Of a stretch of 64,000 bases of DNA, positions 30,464 to 43,182 are shown piece after piece. Under the pieces are notes generated by a model. That model searched no databases. It was given only the letters and a program-made list of their open reading frames with translations, and was not told the origin of the DNA. The DNA comes from Triticum aestivum (lineage: Eukaryota; Streptophyta; Magnoliopsida; Poales; Poaceae), in NCBI RefSeq assembly GCF_018294505.1, contig NC_057814.1, forward strand, positions 36,707,054-36,771,053. The letters are read 5' to 3'. The first letter of the stretch is position 1, and every line of letters begins with the position of its first letter. The translations under genes and the position numbers were made by a program.

Positions 30464-32818
30464 GCTACTAAGAAATAGTAGCGCTTTAAATTGTTCTCGA
30501 ATTAGTCCTGTTTAAGGCATATGAATCCGAAGCTTTCTGTCGCCGCAACCCATCGGCGCGTGGACCGGTTAATTAGTGCCCTGCCGCACCGTGCAAATGT
30601 TCCATTGTTCCACGCATCAGTGGAACGGTTAATCAGTGACATGTTTTGTCAGAAGAATCGTGTTTAGCCTTGTCGACAATTATCCTATCACCGTCGCGCG
30701 TCGTCGTCACTCGCCATAATCATATCTTGAAGATCGTTTCGCCGAATTTCTCAAAGCGGGGAGCGCTTTCGCTCGTGGAAACGTTAAGGCGACGAGCAAG
30801 GAATAACACTTAACACTTTCTCACAAGCAAAGAGCGGCGAGCACGAGCGCTGTCGAGTTTGTTCTTTCACCAAAGATATATGCAGGAAATCAGGAGTATC
30901 CAATTTCCCAAAGGTCGCAAAGTTGGCAGAGAGCAGAGCATAACCTCCCATTTTTAGGTTGGGCCTACCTTTATTCTCAGCTCTGTCCATATGTTTTCAC
31001 AGTCGTGCGTACTGCTAGTTAAGACAAAGAATCTGTTCCACACAGAAGAGAAAAATTCAGCCAAGAATCTGTGAAAGCAGCTGATGCGGTGAACCGAGCG
31101 TTTTTCCACTTGTGTTACGGTGTCATATCATCTCCGTTGTGTTGTGCCAATATTGGCCGGACAGACTCGGCAGGTGAGACCTGCCTGGTCGAGGACTTGT
31201 TCGCGTGAGCCGCATCATCCGCTGCACGCACGCAAGTGGCATTCTGTTACTAATGCTTTCGTTGGACGGAGGTAAGCAAATATTCCAACAGATGAAATGA
31301 AGAGCAAGACAACTGAACCGATGCGATTTTCGATAAAGCGGAGCGCCAGGAATGTAGGGAGCTCAACAAAGAGAAACTCAAGCTGCAATCTGTGATCTAG
31401 AGGCGTGAAGCTTCACAGTGCCAAAGGAATTACGGGAGCACCAAGTTTCCTCTCGCTCTCTCTTTTTTGTCTGCATGCATGTCAGTGCCATCCTCGTGTT
31501 TCACAAGGCCAGTTTGGAGTTTCAGAAGATTTTTTAAGAGAAGGAGAAGAAAGTGGACTAGAGGCAAGACCAGGGCAGCTTCCTGCTGCTGCAAAAATTG
31601 ACCTGAAACCGTTCGTGCATAGGAAACACAGCGGCGACGTCTCGATCACTTGCTCAGGCAGGACCGGGTCAGCCTCCAATTTTGTAATGCGACATGGATG
31701 CTGATACCAGCAGTTGCAACAGTTTTCTGCACAGCAACTGCGGAGTAATCATGCACCACAGACCGACACAGTGGTTCATTAACAATAGGTTAACTTTTTT
31801 TTAATCGTTCATATGTGCCTGTCAGTCTGGAATCTTGACACTACTACTCCCTCTGATTCAAACTAATTATCGCAACATTATTATAAAAGTTGTACTAAGT
31901 TTATACCAAAACTGCAAGAATTAAAAAGGATCTTCAGCGCGGCTGCTTGGCGGCCCTCTGACTGACTATGCACACTCTGGCTTGTCGCAAAAATTAGAGA
32001 TGGATATCGATGCCTCCAACAGCTCGACCAGGTCAGGTCGAAATGGCCTAATCTTATCGGGTTGTTGAGAGATTCGGAGAAAATGCACCGATCGATCATC
32101 CGGTCCAATTTGAACGCAGTGTGCATTGTTTGAATTGAACTTGGGAAATCAGAACGCATGCACGCACGCACGCTGGCGAACGGAAGATAAAGCATATCGC
32201 TCGATCGGTTGTTGGGACGCCTCTGAACTGAATGTTTTCATTCATTAATTTCGGCCGCAGAATCGTCTGCAACGCCGCTTATTTTCCTCTTCATAGTCGT
32301 TGGCGAGAGTGAGACGCTCGTATGCGGCACCGGGGATGGGCATGTGCGTTGTTTTGGACTAGCCACTGCATGCGGCGGCCGCAGCTACTAGTAGCTGGCA
32401 GTTACACTGCACGTGTGTAGTGTAGTTGTTGAACTGTTTTGGTCCTCGCTACAGTTAAGTATTTCGAGAATGATTAGCTACAGATCGAAGACCAGCGGTT
32501 GAGAGTGTGACTCCGTATCACTAGTATATTGCGGGCTGCCAAGCCAACAAAAGTTGAATAATGCGCAAGGATTAAGAAATGTCCACAAGAAGCTGAAACT
32601 TGTCTGCTGCTGGCCTGAGTGTTACGCTTTATCAAGTTTTCTTAACATGTTGGTGGGATGCTTTCTTGGAAAATGCACGGACAGAAACATGTTTGATGCT
32701 TTCTTGGAATGAGGATACAAGTTGTGGGTCGTCCCGTTCCAACATACTAGTACAAGTGGTACTAGAACTGCAACTTGCTTGATCACAACCAACTTGTTGC
32801 TATACATTTACAGTCTGG
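30464..32818. other. unannotated intergenic DNA
   Basis: No convincing gene is seen. A plus frame of 99 codons at 31405-31704 has no recognisable feature. Around 31845 a CTCCCTCTGATTCAAAC stretch resembles one end of a Stowaway MITE, without a matching opposite end. Confidence 0.4.
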
Positions 32819-33680
32819 AATGATGTTGTTAAGTTTTTGGAGTTGGTATGTGTTTGGTAAGATAGAGACAGCAGCAATACATGCATAGGTGGCGCCTACT
32901 TGTACTACTAGTAGTTATTATGCGCTCGTACAATTAAATGTAGGGTTATGCCGCTCATTTCTTCTGAAGATTTTATCCATTACACCATCAAATGGATAGG
33001 ATTGAATGGAAAAAGAAAATTAAAGGCAAGAGATTTGAATGTGAACTCGCATGTAGAACACCATGACCAAACTCGCATGACCTACGCGTAGAAAAGTTCT
33101 AGCACGACGCGTGTGCAGTGCACTGAAGCATGATCGATTGACTGGCACGTGTGCCTAGATCAGTGGTGCTAATTGGGTCTTTAGATTGATGTTTACTTTG
33201 CCACATGTAATTAATCTTATCACGCAACATGCATGATGCATGCACACATTCTCTAAAAGAACTGCATGTGAATATATACATGCACTTCCATTTTCAATTA
33301 TTTGGCTAATGAGGTAAGGACAAAAGGATTAAATTTGCCATTTTTTTCCCATTCCATGTGTTTTTTTTTCACCAAGAGAAACACCTCTTTCCATTCACGG
33401 AAAACAAAGTAATTAACGGATTCCACACAAGTGTACACACATCCACAGCTGGTACCATATACGACTGACTCCCTCTTGTTGTCAACTTGCTGGCAAACTG
33501 TGTCCAGTTTCTCCTTCTCATCGTGATGTCTGCAATTCGTGTTGAAGCCTTCTACACCTACACCCATGCTTACGCCAACCTTTATTTAATTTTGGCGTAC
33601 ATTTTTTCACCTGTAGTTGGTGAGATTTTCATTGAGTCGTTGACCTCCACCCATGCGTTGATAAAATAAATTAAATAAGA
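32819..33680. repeat. duplicated segment, copy 2 (lacks retroposons R1 and R2)
   Basis: It is co-linear with 4226-4260 plus 20211-21080, beginning GGAATGATGTTG and continuing TGTTTGGTAAGATAGAGACA. A short deletion covers the equivalent of the R1 target site. No insertion occurs at the R2 equivalent. Small indels separate the copies throughout. Confidence 0.75.
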
Positions 33681-33733
33681 ATGTAACGTTGACTGGGATC
33701 AACTAGAAAAATTCTAAAGCATGGCTCAATTAA

Positions 33734-35922
33734 TCTTCTATATCTAAATAGGGGCACCCCACTAGCTGATTTTCCTGGATCCTCGTGAAGCCACGCCATC
33801 CGAATTGATGCAGCCGTTGATGCAGTATAGCTTAGCAGAGTACGGCCGTCTGATCAGAAGTTCATGAAATTACGGGAGTTGCCACCGCTAAGTGGAAAGT
33901 ACCGCTTCATCCTTTCGCGTCGTCCCGCTCGCTGGCTCCGTGTAGCGCTCCGATGTTTTGGCTGGGCTCGCGTTTAAGGCAACAGCTGGGCTATCATGTC
34001 CAATAAATATACGTGCCACTGGCTTTGTCATTGCTGCTAGCCCATGTAGGCCTGGGCAACTTATTTGGTGCGTGGGATGAGCCCATGTAAATGTACTTGC
34101 AGATTTCCAGTTGGTCAATCGATCAGACTTCATCTTCCTCGCTCAAAGTTGTGCTCGCCGCCGCTCTCTCTTCCGCTCCCCGCTGCCACGACTGCACTCT
34201 ATTTACTCACGATATGAAACGACAGCCATATGAAACAACATGATTAATCTCCCCTCACTATTTCGCCATCGGTGCTAGATTTAACTGAGGGGTTCTACTC
34301 CACGACAATTCCTCATCTTCTCCACATCATTTGCTCTTCCACCTACCGAATCACATCTCTCTCTTGACCTTCCATCAAATCTTACTCCTCTACCTCCCCA
34401 TTGCAGGAGTAACCGAAGTGACCGCTCACCATTCAGTGCCAGTGGCTTGACGGTTCTGCCTTGCTACATACTACGGGTCCGTGGCAGGTCTTGCATCCCC
34501 AAGTTCAAGAAGGCGCCTAGGAAGAGAAAATCAGAAGGATTCCAGGTGATTGATTCTTGCTGCTGCCCATGTCTGATCAATCTCACATTACTTCTCCTGG
34601 AGTAAGGGCGGAGATTGACTGGTGTTTTTTTTGCGGCCCAAACAAAAACATAAAAATGCTGCGTTTTGGAAACAGATCTACCTTGCCTGATCCTTGGGGG
34701 AAATCCTGGTTGTGATAAAGATGCCAGTGAGCATTTGTCTAAGGCGAAGTGATATAACAATCTAAAGAGGACACGTGATGAGGCACCAATTGATAGGTAC
34801 CAGGAATTTACGATATATACAGTTTAATTTTGATGCTTCTTGCATCTTTTGTATATAGTTACATCATTTGATTACCTTGCTGAACCGTTCTGCTTACAAG
34901 ATTGGGCAAAATTGATGTCCCTGAAAGTACTTCACAGGGTTTCGTTGTTCGATGGGACAATACTATTGATCATCAGCACCTATTTCAGTCCCCCACCCTA
35001 CAGCGGCAGGTGTATGCAACTTAAGAGATGTTAGTTAGGTTCATGAGGTCCCCTGAAATCTTCAATGATGTGGTATGGTATCTATCTATTTCTCAACAAC
35101 CATTTGATCACTCATTTGAATTTTTTTCTGCAGTTAGTGATAACAAGTCAATTAGTTCATGTAGCAGTTCATAATCAATTTTGGAATAGGAGCTTAATTA
35201 GTTTATGATCAGTATGTTCATAATCTGTCTGTAGAATTATAAAGGCTTAAAGTCTGACACACAAGAGCATTGAATTGCAGTCCTCTATCCTCTACCTCGA
35301 CATTCCTGTCAAGGAGGTAAATACTATCCCAAATTCATGATTTATACAGTTCATCATTCATTGCTGGGAGAAGTTTTTTGGTCTATGCTAATACAGTATT
35401 ATTGATTTACATATCCCCTGTCCATCTTGCTTAATTCTAAACTTTTGTCACCTAACACTTTTTCATGCCTGATGCATACATCCAAGAAGTGTTCGATTTT
35501 AAAAGTTGTTTTCCCAGCACTAAATCTCTACTAACTCACTAGCAAGTGTTCTACCAGGGTGTTATATTCGTCTTACATTCTACATGGCCAAGTTGTCATG
35601 GTCCTCAAAGTTAATTATTGTCTACATTTATTTATTGTTGGAACATTGTAAAGCGACTTTGCCGAACGTTTACATTACTAGAATTGTTTCACTGATTTGA
35701 CACACTTCCTGTAATTTGCATGACTGAATGAATATAGAACTAATATTTAAGTATATCAGTCACTTCTACATTTACAACTGTGGTTGTGACCTCACGAACA
35801 TACTACTTCAGTGATAAATTTGTTTTGCTTTTATCTCTTATCCGCACTATAAGAATGCACCTCATGAACTTTTACAATTTTGCATACTAATATCCCGCAG
35901 CAACGCGCGGGGTATCATCTAG
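33734..35922 (+). mobile_element. non-autonomous Helitron
   Basis: The 5' end TCTTCTATATCTAAATAGG follows an A (33733). The 3' end has a short hairpin (CCCGC 35894-35898, GCGGG 35907-35911), then CTAG (35919-35922), followed by T. This gives the A|T insertion and CTRR end typical of Helitrons. There is no Rep/helicase. The interior has ordinary gene-like sequence, including an apparent mini-exon at 35281-35316 between AG and GTAAAT, so gene fragments were probably captured. Confidence 0.75.
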
Positions 35923-36452
35923 TAATATGTAATTATGCCTGACAGGATACAAACAAGCCGATATACACGTATACAGACGCAGAGGAAAGGAATTTGGATT
36001 TTTGGCTCCCATGCTCACATGAACCCACGTGAACACAGGAAAATCAACAAAAAAAGACGAATTCAACATATCCATTTTTTTGGCAACAAACATGGTCAAG
36101 TGGTTCTATGCAAGTGAATTTTTAGTGAAGAAATGACATTTATAGTGCTATGAGAAAAATGATTCTCTAAAGAAGCCATTTATAAAACTATTTTAGAAAA
36201 TTGATTTATTTTGTTCAGACGACCACGGATGTCAATTCCAACTAGCAGCTAGAGCACTCAACCTTGTTTGTTGCAGAAAAAAATCACTTTTTATTTTTAT
36301 TTTTGAGGATTTCATTGCTCACCTCATGTGCATACCTGCTTGGGAGTAGACACACACTTTTGTTGACGGAAAGAGAATGAGACTGTTCTTACTCGCTAGC
36401 ACCATGCGGCGGTGGACTATCCAGTTAGGGTTTGAGCCTCAGATCGAATATA

Positions 36453-36535
36453 CTCCCTCCGATCCATATCAATTGTCACTGATTTAGGATAAAGTCATGC
36501 TAAATCAGCGAAAATCAATATGGATTGGAGTGAGT
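36453..36535. mobile_element. Stowaway MITE (Tc1/Mariner), 83 bp
   Basis: TA dinucleotides flank CTCCCTCCGATCCATATC on the left and, on the complementary strand, CTCACTCCAATCCATAT on the right. Nearly the whole element folds as a hairpin. Confidence 0.85.
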
Positions 36536-36589
36536 ATTAACTATGGTCTCTAGTTTTTGTTCGCGGAAGCTTCCCAAACTAGTTTTTCT

Positions 36590-37170
36590 AGTTCGCTGGT
36601 CAGTTTTCTGGATGGTTCTTATTCTTTTTTTCCCTTTTCTTTCTATCTGTATTTCTTTCCTTCCTTTTAGCTTTTACTTTTTTCAAATTAAATTCTTTCT
36701 AAAGTTATAATTTTTTTCAAATCTATTAACCTTTTCAAACTCGAGAAAATTTGCACAAACTAGTGTACTTTTTTCAAATTTACGATCTTTTTCTGAATTC
36801 CAAATCCATGAACGTTTTCCAAATTCATGAACTTTTTTTTCACATTCATGACCTTTTTGATTTATGAACATTTTTTTGGAACCATGAACATTTCTCGAAC
36901 TCAAGACCTTTTTTTTCAAATGTCGTGATTTTTTGCCAAGAAGAATGAACTTTTTTAAAATTTGAGATATGTTTTTTCAAAAGCCATGAACGTTTTTCAA
37001 CTTCGTAAAGCTTTTTTAATTTTTTTTGCAAACCTTTTGTACATTTTTCAAAATTGTGACATTTTACAAATTCATGAACTTTTATGAATATGCGATTTTT
37101 TTGTACAAATTATTGAACTTTTTTTGAATTCTTGTACATTTTTATGGGATTTTTTGTTTTATTTCCCCTA
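36590..37170. repeat. AT-rich degenerate repeat with TTCATGAAC motifs
   Basis: Runs of T/A with recurring CATGAACATTTTT and TTCAAATTCATGAAC stretches. No gene. Similar DNA recurs at 38560-39560 and, with a different motif, at 39840-40620, which suggests one large degenerate DNA-transposon-like repeat. Borders are not found. Confidence 0.5.
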
Positions 37171-37489
37171 TATTTCACAAAAAATTTCTGTGAAAAGTCA
37201 GTTGTCAAATGTGTATAGTCAACTATCAAGGGTCAGAAGTCAGAGTTTTTTGTTTTTGGAGAGGTGAAAGGTCAAACTGCCAGTGGTTAACAACATATCC
37301 TAATCCATGAGCTCACCTCTCGCCCGCTGGGCCGCTTGCGCGTGAGAGACAATCTTTGGGCCGGCCCATGAATCCTATCGTGTGAGCGCTAGATGGGAGA
37401 GGCAAACGTGGATTAGGCGATTGCAAAGATCACTCTCACCTTTTTCGTAGATCCGCTTATTTAAAATGTTTTATCTCTTAAACCGTGCG

Positions 37490-38110
37490 TCCAAATCTCG
37501 AACCGTTTTCACCGTCGAATTCTCGCGAAAGCACAACCGTGCCTCTCGCGAAGCAAAATCGTACCTCTCGCGGAAGAAAAAAAACAAAAAATGCATTTTT
37601 TTTTCTATTTCCAAGAGGCACGGTCGTGACTCTCGCGAAAGCACACCCTGCCTCTCGCGGAAGAAAAAAAAACAGAAAAAAAACACGTCTTTTTTCGTTT
37701 CTGAGAGGCACTGCCGTGACTCTCGCGAAAGCACAACCGTGCCTAGCACGGAAGCAAAATCGTGCTTCTCGCCGAAGAAAAACACAGAAAATGCATTTTT
37801 CCCGTTTCCAAGAGGCACGGCCGTGACTCTCGCGAAAGCACAACCGTGCCTCTCGCGGAAGCAAAATCCTGACTCTCGCGGAAGAAAAAAAACAAAAAAC
37901 ATGTTTTCTTTTCGTTTCCGAGAGGCACGGCCGTGACTCTCGCGAAAGCACAACCGTGCCTCGCGCGGAAGAAAAAAAACTAGAAAACACGTTTTTTCCG
38001 TTTCCGAGAGTCACGGCCGTGACTCTCGACGAAAGCAAAACCGTGCCTCTCGCGAAAGCAAAACCGTGACTCTCGCGAAAGAAAAAAAATACGAAAACGC
38101 GAATTTCGCG
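37490..38110. repeat. tandem repeat with CTCTCGCG core, units of ~85-110 bp
   Basis: The motif GAGGCACGGCCGTGACTCTC, followed by GCGAAAGCACAACCGTGCCT, recurs at about 37615, 37705, 37812, 37922 and 38006 with A-rich spacers. Frames of 110-220 codons on both strands are Arg/Ser/Phe-rich by-products of the repeat and are not called as genes. Confidence 0.85.
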
Positions 38111-41022
38111 CAATATTTTTGGAATGTTTTTATCCAAAACTTAAGGAAGACCGGGTGAAAAACCGGAACGTAAAAAAAACTGTTTAAAAAGCGCGACACG
38201 TGGCGGGCGGCTGAGAGCGCACCAAGTGCCGCTGATCGTTGTGAGGCTCCCAAAGGAGTGCTCGTTAACTAGTTGCTCCCCGGATTAGGAGATCCCAATT
38301 TGTGCATCTTCCTGCGCAGGGATCAACGCGTGAAAGGGGAGAGGAAAACCACGAGAGATATCGGTAAATACTATAACTCACTTATCACGAGTCGTACGAA
38401 TTGCTCGCCTACGGCTATTTTTTAGTAGCCCGCTATGCAAAAGATCCTTGTTATTTTTTTGTTTCGGTTTTTCTATCTTTTTCTTGAATAGTTTATTGGT
38501 CATCCTTAGGTTTATACATTTCTATTTCATTTTTAGTTTTTCTTTTTCTTTTTCCTTTTTTTCAAATACATGTCAAGTTTGTTCATACAAAATGAACATT
38601 TTTATATATAAGTTGAACACTTTTCAAATACTTGATGAATATTTCTTAAATACATATTCAGTATTTTTTAAGTACACGTTGAGCGTTTTTCAGATGCACA
38701 ATAAACATCTTTAAAATACAGGTGATTTTGTTAAACACGCGATGAACAGTGTTTCAAAACATCATGAACGCTTCTTGAGAACACCATGAATATTCTTCTA
38801 AATGTCATAAATAAATTTTTAAGTGTTGTCAACATTTTAAACATCTTGAATATTGTTTAAATGAGTGACACTGTTCTAAATAGCATGATTTGTTTGAATG
38901 GTACAAATATGTCTTAAAAACATATTGAACATTTTTATTCAAACACCATGGATTTTTTTATGTGTGAACATTGTTCTATATTGTACTCTGTATGAACAGT
39001 TATTGAATCATATGAACTATTTTCAAAGACCGTGGATATTTTTTTAATGAGTGAACATTGTTCTAAATTGTACTCTGTGTGAACAGTTATTGAATCATAC
39101 GAACTATTTTCAAACATTAGCGTTTTTCTTATGTATCATCAATTTTTGTATGAACATGTGTTTAAATGTGTGAATAATGTTCCAAATACTGTGAATATAT
39201 TTTGTGCCCTAATTTTTTAAAAGCAATTGTGCAAAACAGAAAAAAAAACTAAAGCGAAATAACTTTCCATCCTTTTGTAGGCCTAACAAAACTGTATTCT
39301 TTTCCCGCAAAAAAAATGTATTGTTTCCCCTTACAAATACTGTGTGTTTTTCAAAAACAGAAATGAAACTGTACTTGGGTACCTAGGGCCACAACTAGCA
39401 ACCATATTTCTCGAAAGGAAAGGAACATGTTTTTGAGCAAAGGGTGAACATCTTTTACATGACATAGACATTTTTTGGATGGTACGAACATTTTCAAAAA
39501 GTAGCATAAACAATTCTTTTACACTGCACGGATACTTTTAAGGCGATGAACGCTATTAGAAATTTAGGAAAAAAAGTATTTTCGTATACATATTTTAACA
39601 TGGAATATAAATAATAGTAACCAAAGGAAAAATAAAAAAAACTCATGTCTAGCGCTCAATTGAAAGGGAAAAAAAACACTTGGGAGAAATCAGAGTGCAG
39701 CTCGTGGCTACAAGCAAGACGGGTGCCTGGGAGACCGAGATGGGCCGCCCAGGAGCGCGGGAGGCCACAGGCTCCTTTTTTTGCTTTATTTTTAGCTTTT
39801 GTTTATACTTTAAATAATCTATATCTATATAGTATATAACAAAAAACTCTATAAAGCACTTTAAAATGTTAATATGTATAGATAAAATATTTATCTATTA
39901 TGAAATATGTATAAATTTTTATCATGTATTTCAAAAGCATTAATAAAGCATTTAATTTTTTTGAACAAGTATTTAAAAATGTTGATCAAGCATTTGAAAT
40001 TAACTAAATATGTATAGCAAAATGTTGACCATATATTAACAAAATAATGATTTTTTAATCATATATATAAAAATGTTAATCAAGCATTTGAAAATTTATT
40101 TAAGAGGTATTTGGAAAATGTTGATCAAGCATATGAAACATGTAATATTTGTATCGAAAAATTGTTTACCATGTATTTTTTTTATAATTTATGTAAAAAT
40201 GTTAATCAAGCATTTAAAAAATGGCTGAACAACAATTTTCAAAATGTTAATCAACATTTGGAAAATGCTAAACATGTATAGGAAAAATGATGACCATGTG
40301 TTAAAAAAATGTTTATTTTCCATTTAGAAAATATTAAAAAATCATGTGAAATGTGCATATAAAAAATGTCTATCGTGTATTAGAACAAAATTAATCTTGT
40401 ATTTGAACATTTTAATCAAGCATTTGAATTTTTTTAAAGTTTGTATTGGAAAAATATTGACCATGTTTTCCGAAAATGTTAATCGTGTATTAGAAAAATA
40501 TAATGAAGCATTTGAAAAATGTTTAAAATGTGTATATAATTTTTTAACCATGTATTAAAATGTGAAATTGGTATTGGAAAAATGTTAAGTGTGTATTAGA
40601 AAAATGTTGTTGACTTATACAAATAAATTAGAACGAAAAGCAAAGGAAACAAAGAAAACAAAAAGCGCAAAACAAAAAACAAACAAGATAAACCAAATAA
40701 AAATAAAACTGAAGAAGCAAATGCAGAAAAATTGAAGAATAAAAAAAAAGAGAAATACAGAGAAGAAAAAAGAAAAGAGACAAACGAAAACAAAAATAGC
40801 ATTGAAAGCAGAAGCAACAAAAGAATAAAAATAAAAAATGGAGAAATAAAAAAGAAAGCAAAATAAAAGAAAAAAGCCCGAAGCAAACCGAAATAACAGA
40901 AGAAAATGGAGAAGTAAAAAAACCGAAAAATACCAGAAAACCTGTGTAAAAGTAGCTCTTTCCCTTCTAATAGGTTGTGCCCAAGTAATTTAGCACAACC
41001 TCGATGTTGTCTCGAGATACAC
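38111..41022. repeat. AT-rich degenerate repeats, no gene
   Basis: The stretch contains GTGAACATTGTTCTA direct repeats (a near-duplicate pair at about 38960-39020 and 39050-39110), AATGTTAATCAAGCATTTG-type repeats at 39900-40560, and a purine-rich tract at 40625-40920. No coding region is supported. Confidence 0.6.
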
Positions 41023-41069
41023 TGGCTATCAGTGCGACGATGCTTCTAGGACGGGCCAGGTTCGATTCC
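41023..41069 (+). other. possible tRNA-like Pol III boxes
   Basis: GGTTCGATTCC (41059-41069) is a perfect match to the B-box consensus. A weak A-box-like TGGCTATCAGTG starts at 41023. The spacing is shorter than in a standard tRNA and no cloverleaf is evident, so this may be a tRNA-derived SINE fragment or chance. Confidence 0.2.
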
Positions 41070-41080
41070 CGCGCGCTGCC

Positions 41081-42672
41081 ATTTTTACACACGCTAGTGG
41101 GCTGGCCCGACTACTCCAGACCATTCAGCGAGAGATCGCTACGTCTCACGTAAGGCGAGACATAGCTCTCGCGAAGCAAGACATAGGCGTTCCGGAGGAA
41201 AACGGGAAGCTCCCGAAGGTGTTGGGCCTCATTTGTTTGGCTCATAGGACGGGCCCTTTAGTCCATGACTTTGTTTCAATTTTTCAGGAAAAAATGTATA
41301 TTGGTTTTGTAAAAAAGGTAAAATGTATTTTGATTAGCATTTTTCCTAAAATGGTTTGTAAATATATTGCAGAAATGAGGGAACTAAGCATGTGTGCAAA
41401 TGGTCGTCATGTACTTTAAAAGGTTAGTGTACATAAAAAGTATATTCGTGTATGAAATTTTGCACAAATAAAAATTATTTTTAATTATACGCATTATGTG
41501 AATTAAAATGTTCATCATACATTTAGAAACTATATTTTATTCTAAATAATTGATTTGTAAAAAATGAAACAAAAATAAGTTTAAAAAAGAAATCATTTTC
41601 GTATATGGAAAGTAAAACCTAAGTAGAAATAGAAGGTAAAATAAAACGAGGCTTGTGGTCTCGTGGATTCATCATAAGTGAAGAAGGTACAGTGTGGCTA
41701 TTCTAGCGTGTGGTTTCCCAAAAAAAAATGATGAAGGTGTTGTGGCTTTCCAACTTCACATGAATCCGCTTCACATAGTGTGGCAGAGTGCTTTGTGCAA
41801 AAATCACGATGAATTTCACACCCTTCGCCGGAGTTTCACGAGTAAATCAAGGGAATTGCAAGTAGATCATAGTCAACTTCGGATCGAAATGCCTCTTATA
41901 TTGACTTACACTATTACGAGCCTGAATCAAGCGTGTGTGCGCGCAAACAATCACTCTAATCAAGCATACACATACCCCGCAAAAAAAAAAATCAAGCACA
42001 CACATGATAGTTTGCTCTTTAAAGTGATAGTTTAGGAATAAAGATTCACAACCTGAGTAGAACTTGGGATACAATCATACAAGAAGAGGGAGTGGGTGAG
42101 ATGTGGAAGAAAGCAGAAGGTGAGATTGAAAGTACAAGATGTGGGGTGTTCATCCCAGCCGTTGCCTTCGATAATTCCTCAGCCGGTCTAGGCATGGCAA
42201 CGCGGTGGCTCTGGAGTTTTAGGGTGTCAACTCACGTCATTTGGGTGACATAATTATTGGCTCCTTTGGTTGCAGTCTCGGGCTGGTTTATGTTGGTGAT
42301 GTATCAGCCACTTTGTTTTATTAACCCATTTTCCTTTTAAAAAATTTAAAATATCTCACTTTTTTAGCGCGTTGATTAATCCTTGTTGACTTTATTTTTG
42401 AGGATAGTTTTTTTGAGGGGATTTTTTTTAGGATAGTTGATGGATACTTCTCCTGGACCTCACATTCCCACGCAGCATCGGTTGACTTGTCGCCTCCTCA
42501 TTAAAAAAAAGCACCACTTGACTAGTCGTCTCCCTCATACATTAAAAAAAAAGAAACTTGACTTTGGTTCTGCCTCCGCTGCAGAGGTGACAGTATCATC
42601 CTGGTCCCCAACAGGACCCTGATCTTCATCCCCGCTGCAGCAGATCGGCCGGGGGCCCTCCTCCCGGCGACG
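41081..42672. other. intergenic DNA upstream of NLR gene
   Basis: Mostly AT-rich. No gene or complete transposon is recognised. The 500 bases before 43183 are likely the promoter and 5' leader of the NLR gene; a 163-codon frame there (42673-43164) is Ser/Pro-rich and not supported. Confidence 0.4.
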
Positions 42673-43182
42673 ATGCTTCCTCCGTCTCCGTCTCCAAACC
42701 TATGTACTACGGGACTGAATCCCCGCCCCGGCCGCAGATCCGCGTTCACGCGGGGAAGAGAGGCACACTTGGGTTGGGTGCTCCCGGTCAAAGAAAGAGA
42801 CAACTCCGGCGAATCTTTCTTCCCCTCTCGCGCTCACACTCGACCACATCCAGTCCACACCTCGTCGCCGTCGCCGTCGCCGTCGGCACTTATCAGGCCG
42901 CGAGTCTGCAACCACTCGATTCAGAGAATGAAAAGAAGAATCTGCCCCCCTTCTTCATTGTGCCTATCTCTTCTTCCCCGCAAGCGCTGTATCCTCCTTG
43001 CTTCCCGGTCACCGGCGGCGACGGAGTCCCTTGCAGACGGCGTTGATACAGACCAGTCTCTTTCTCCCCCTCTACGATCCTCTCCGGCGACCTCTGCCTC
43101 ACCGACTCCTTCCTCTGCACTAGGCTGTGAGAACCGCGCGTCAGTGTTATCGGTGTCCCCGTAAGATCCGCCCGGGCCAGCA

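Noticed and set aside
37466..38137. Frames of 110-219 codons on both strands
   Set aside because: By-products of the CTCTCGCG tandem repeat.
42673..43164. 163-codon frame just upstream of the NLR start
   Set aside because: Ser/Pro/Arg-rich, in the GC-rich leader; ends before the NLR ATG and shows no family features.
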